Positions 62,025-64,000 of a DNA stretch of 64,000 nucleotides are shown here, one piece after another. Made by a program: the position numbers and the translations under genes. Source of the stretch: a virus; the IMG/VR virus record IMGVR_UViG_3300033993_001384, positions 1 through 64,000 of that record, one strand, 5' to 3'. How positions within the stretch are numbered: the first letter of the stretch is position 1; every line of letters starts with the position of its first letter. Under the pieces are notes generated by a model that saw only the letters and a program-made list of their open reading frames with translations, was not told the origin of the DNA and searched no databases.

Positions 62025-62420
62025 GGGGGTAAAATGGTATTGACTGGCATATCTACTTATTTGGGGCACGTAGTGAGAAGTTTCCTATCACTTAAATCTA
62101 TGGATGACAAAATTATAAATGGCAACATTTTAAACAAAATGGCTCTAGTAGGTCTTGTACGTCAAGACGAGCTTGTGAACGTAGCGTAAGCAAACACACA
62201 TTCGGGCCGGTGAGCATTACGCCTAGGAACAGAAGCTTTTACAAAGGTGTGGTACCTATCCGAAAAGGTACAAGTGGAGGATTAGTTCTCAATAAACCGA
62301 ACCACTCAAAAATAAGGGAATTGTGAAATTTCGGATTGTTAGCTTAAACAATGTCCTAAACGTGTAGTCCTGAACACTTAGGGTGAGCAACACGAGGCTT
62401 CGAAGCCTCTACCTCCACCA
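62025..62420 (+). ncRNA. ssrA: Transfer-messenger RNA (tmRNA)
   Basis: The 5' GGGGGUA (62025-62031) pairs with UACCUCC (62410-62416) before the encoded ACCA end (62417-62420), giving the seven-pair acceptor stem. The T-arm is the palindrome GAGGCTTCGAAGCCTC. UAGUA directly before GGU at 62151 matches the tmRNA resume signal. The tag frame GGU to UAA (62151-62189) encodes GLVRQDELVNVA. The stop lies in a stem, GCGUAA with UUACGC (62209-62214), as in helix 5. The RNA works with SmpB to rescue stalled ribosomes. The loop of the T-arm is one base short of canonical, and the tag starts about 127 nt into the RNA. Confidence 0.9.
62151..62189 (+). other. tmRNA proteolysis tag reading frame
   Basis: The codons GGU CUU GUA CGU CAA GAC GAG CUU GUG AAC GUA GCG UAA encode G-L-V-R-Q-D-E-L-V-N-V-A. 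The end V-N-V-A differs from the usual A-L-A-A type end recognised by ClpXP and ClpAP. Confidence 0.75.
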
Positions 62421-62423
62421 AAA

Positions 62424-62455
62424 GAAAAACCCATCATTACGATGGGTTTTTTTAT
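62424..62455 (+). terminator. tmRNA terminator
   Basis: AAAACCCATC-ATTAC-GATGGGTTTT plus TTT lies 5 bp after the CCA end. Confidence 0.9.
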
Positions 62456-62476
62456 TATCAGTTCAATGTTTATTTT

Positions 62477-62809
62477 TTAATCTTGTAATAAATCCTTTTT
62501 ACTCGGATTCAATTTATTCGTTAATTTATCTAATCTTGAATCAACAAATCTATATATTTCGTCAATATGAGTCGTAATATGTCTATTCGTTGTTTCATTT
62601 AATTTATTTGTTCTATCAATCTCACCATCAATACGACGGTTAATCATTTGGTCTACCTCATCTATTCTTAAATAAATATTATTTATTATTTCTTGTTGAG
62701 TTCTAACCAATCCTTTTAATTTTTTGATGTTTGAATACATCCTAACCACAACTATAACCCCCAGTATCCCGAGAACCATAACCATACCTAAAAACATTCC
62801 TATAATCAT
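62477..62809 (-). CDS. Membrane-anchored coiled-coil protein
   Basis: The protein has 110 residues. Residues 1-23 form one transmembrane helix (MIIGMFLGMVMVLGILGVIV); the rest is a hydrophilic coiled coil (QQEIINNIYLRIDEVDQMIN and TTNRHITTHIDEIYRFVDSR) that probably faces the cytoplasm. No lysis or spanin signature is evident. It lies between tmRNA and the SET-domain gene. A role at the inner membrane during infection is inferred. Confidence 0.65.
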   Translation of the reverse strand: MIIGMFLGMVMVLGILGVIVVVRMYSNIKKLKGLVRTQQEIINNIYLRIDEVDQMINRRIDGEIDRTNKLNETTNRHITTHIDEIYRFVDSRLDKLTNKLNPSKKDLLQD

Positions 62810-62854
62810 AATTTCTGTGTTTTATTTATTTGTTTATTTGAACTGATAATTTTA

Positions 62855-63247
62855 TTACATTTTAACTTCTTGGTGACCCCCACCCCATAAATAACCATCA
62901 CCATAATTTGTACAAATTTCTTCACCGGGTTGGATTGTTTGTAAAGCATAAAATTGGAATGCTCTTTTTGTTGGATGATTTCTCCACATAGCATTATTTG
63001 TATCTGAATGATTATATATACACCCATAACCTAATGGAATCACATATTCTTCCCAATTTGGTCCTTGAGGATAACAAAATCTATAATCATCAAGTAGTTT
63101 TGATTTTTCCCATTTTTTTGTGGGTAATTTTACTAAATGACATTCTTCAATTACCTCATCTTTTTGAATAACGTCAATAGCAAAGACCCCCATTCCTTTT
63201 CCTGGTGAGGGTTTAATTTCTATTTTAGTAGGTATTAATAAATTCAT
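62855..63247 (-). CDS. SET-domain protein (putative lysine methyltransferase)
   Basis: The 130-residue protein has the SET core: GKGMGVFAIDVIQKDEVIEE (residues 17-36), GYGCIYNHSDTNNAMW with the N-H-S motif, and the C-terminal GEEICTNYGDGYLW with the G-E-E-x-x-x-x-Y-G motif. It should transfer methyl from SAM to a lysine. Small stand-alone SET proteins of this type are found in phages and bacteria, with substrates largely unknown. It lies 25 bp downstream of smpB on the same strand, so a ribosomal or SmpB substrate is an open idea, not shown. Confidence 0.85.
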   Translation of the reverse strand: MNLLIPTKIEIKPSPGKGMGVFAIDVIQKDEVIEECHLVKLPTKKWEKSKLLDDYRFCYPQGPNWEEYVIPLGYGCIYNHSDTNNAMWRNHPTKRAFQFYALQTIQPGEEICTNYGDGYLWGGGHQEVKM

Positions 63248-63262
63248 AATTTAATTATAATA

Positions 63263-63292
63263 AAAAAAGGAACTATTTCAAGTCCCTTTTCA
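63263..63292 (-). terminator. Weak terminator after smpB
   Basis: An imperfect hairpin AAAAGGGACT / AGTTCCTTTT followed by T residues on the minus strand overlaps the smpB stop; read-through into the SET gene is likely. Confidence 0.45.
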
Positions 63293-63710
63293 TATCTCTT
63301 TCAATATCCCGAGATTTAATACTATCTCGTTTATCGTGGAGTTTTTTTCCTTTGGCGAGAGCAATCTCCATCTTAACCAATCCGGTGTCATTTATGAAGA
63401 CACGATAAGGAATGATGGTTGTCCCGTTTATTAACTCACGTTCCAACTTATTTAGTTCTTTTTTCTTGGCCAATAGTTTTCTATCTTTAACTGTTTCATG
63501 GAATGACCCATAACCATAATCGGAGATGTTCATTCCCTTTATAAACAATTCCCCATCATTAAAATAACAATACCCTTCAGATATGGAGACCTTTCCTTGA
63601 CGGATGGACTTCACCTCTGAACCAACTAATTTGATTCCCACAATTAGGGTTTCTAAGAATGAATACTCAAACTTGGCTTTCTTATTGACTATGTTAATTG
63701 ATTTTTTCAT
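63273..63710 (-). CDS. smpB: SmpB, tmRNA-binding protein
   Basis: ATG 63710 gives 145 residues. An in-frame start at 63770 would put 20 hydrophobic residues (MLQKCDTFFCLYQFLYYLCP) ahead of it and would begin inside the terminator; the promoter at 63715-63745 argues against it. The OB-fold core reads LVGSEVKSIRQGKVSISEGY (28-47). GTTIIPYRVFINDTGLVKME (96-115) and the C-terminal ALAKGKKLHDKRDSIKSRDI (117-136) are diagnostic; HDKR and the basic tail enter the decoding centre. It loads tmRNA onto stalled ribosomes. Its presence with a phage tmRNA is unusual. Confidence 0.93.
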   Translation of the reverse strand: MKKSINIVNKKAKFEYSFLETLIVGIKLVGSEVKSIRQGKVSISEGYCYFNDGELFIKGMNISDYGYGSFHETVKDRKLLAKKKELNKLERELINGTTIIPYRVFINDTGLVKMEIALAKGKKLHDKRDSIKSRDIERDMKRDLK

Positions 63711-63714
63711 AGGA

Positions 63715-63745
63715 CAAAGATAATATAAAAATTGGTATAAACAAA
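63715..63745 (-). promoter_or_regulatory. Host-type promoter for smpB, leaderless start
   Basis: TTTG (63745-63742), a 19-bp spacer and TATCTTTG (63722-63715) on the minus strand, then TCCT and ATG. The -33 element overlaps the upstream terminator. Confidence 0.85.
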
Positions 63746-63777
63746 AAAAGGTGTCACATTTCTGTAACACCTTTTTG
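63743..63777 (-). terminator. Terminator upstream of smpB
   Basis: AAAAAGGTGTTACA-GAAA-TGTGACACCTTTTT with T residues on the minus strand; ends the preceding minus-strand gene and shares bases with the smpB -33 box. Confidence 0.8.
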
Positions 63778-63804
63778 GCTAATACGATGAGAATACTCGT
63801 GTTA

Positions 63805-63927
63805 TTAAGAATCTTCGGAAGGATTATTGTTTCCCTTCTTTTCCACCATCTTTTGAATGGTAATCCTCAGTGACAATTGGTTAGACCAATTACTCCTTGA
63901 GATATCATCTACTCTCTTATTATTCAA
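63805..63927 (-). CDS. Possible small protein (TTG start)
   Basis: A 40-residue frame from TTG 63927, LNNKRVDDISRSNWSNQLSL and on to KKGNNNPSEDS, stops at 63805. Its start overlaps the stop of another frame (TTGA). Composition is phage-like but the start codon is weak and no family is recognised. It could instead be the tail of a longer gene read after a frameshift. Confidence 0.3.
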   Translation of the reverse strand: MNNKRVDDISRSNWSNQLSLRITIQKMVEKKGNNNPSEDS

Positions 63928-64000
63928 CTCTCTTCAACCTTGCGGGCTGACTCCGGATTCGACTCCGTAGAGGTTTTTCGTAAGAATACATTCTGACTTG
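63924..64000 (-). CDS. Possible C-terminus of an upstream gene (partial)
   Basis: The frame reading SQNVFLRKTSTESNPESARK then VEES and stop (63924-63926) enters from the window edge. The other two frames are also open for over 60 bases here, so frame choice is uncertain. It is followed directly by the small TTG frame. Terminator at 63743-63777 would serve this operon. Confidence 0.3.
   Translation of the reverse strand, partial: SQNVFLRKTSTESNPESARKVEES

Noticed and set aside
61842-62189. Plus-strand frame of 115 codons ending DELVNVA
   Set aside because: It spans the tmRNA promoter and 5' domain; only its last 12 codons, the tag, are translated.
63711-63770. SmpB start 20 codons upstream
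   Set aside because: It would begin inside a terminator and include the promoter; SmpB family proteins begin near MKKSINIVNKKA.
63940-63975. GGATTCGACTCC sequence resembling a tRNA T-arm or tmRNA start
   Set aside because: No matching acceptor stem, anticodon arm or CCA end could be found on either strand.

Overview
The window is part of the genome of a large, T4-like tailed phage (myovirus type) that most likely infects a Bacteroidota host, probably a flavobacterium. The T4 link rests on gene content and order: terminase large subunit, portal, core proteins, prohead protease, acidic scaffold and major capsid protein lie in the T4 order 17-20-67/68-21-22-23. The host assignment rests on four signs: exact Bacteroidota promoters (TTTG-N19-TAnnTTTG), AT-rich starts without Shine-Dalgarno sequences, signal peptides ending in SF(S/G)-Q, and very AT-rich DNA. 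No tRNA, CRISPR array or insertion sequence was seen.

Layout. 1-12478 (minus): virion surface genes, including a giant collagen-like fibre open at the window edge, an Asn-rich beta-helix protein and Thr/Pro-rich proteins. 12529-15395 (plus): five small genes, one with a WYL-like domain. 15507-29098 (plus): a sugar cluster of about eight glycosyltransferases, a DegT-type aminotransferase, an N-acetyltransferase, a sugar methyltransferase and a cytidylyltransferase, interspersed with dUTPase, an exonuclease and PhoH. 29098-36538 (plus): a sigma-like late factor, then baseplate and tail genes. 36647-38331: small genes. 38342-54024 (minus): head morphogenesis and packaging, interrupted by an opposite-strand ribosomal protein bS21 gene. 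54219-64000: accessory genes, including an N-domain-less ClpC-type ATPase, a PepT-like peptidase, tmRNA, a SET-domain protein and SmpB.

The most unusual part is the translation-control and proteolysis set: bS21, tmRNA with a non-canonical tag, SmpB, a ClpC-like unfoldase and a peptidase. Four of these (ClpC-like, peptidase, tmRNA, SmpB) have host-type promoters with an exact 19-bp spacer, and the SmpB and peptidase transcripts should be almost leaderless. Most structural genes instead carry a TATTTAT motif just upstream of their start codon, and a gp55-like sigma factor is encoded in the window, which suggests a separate late promoter class. Several non-scaffold proteins share short N-terminal modules ending in an (I/L/M)-x-E site like the one in the capsid protein; these may be capsid-targeting propeptides.
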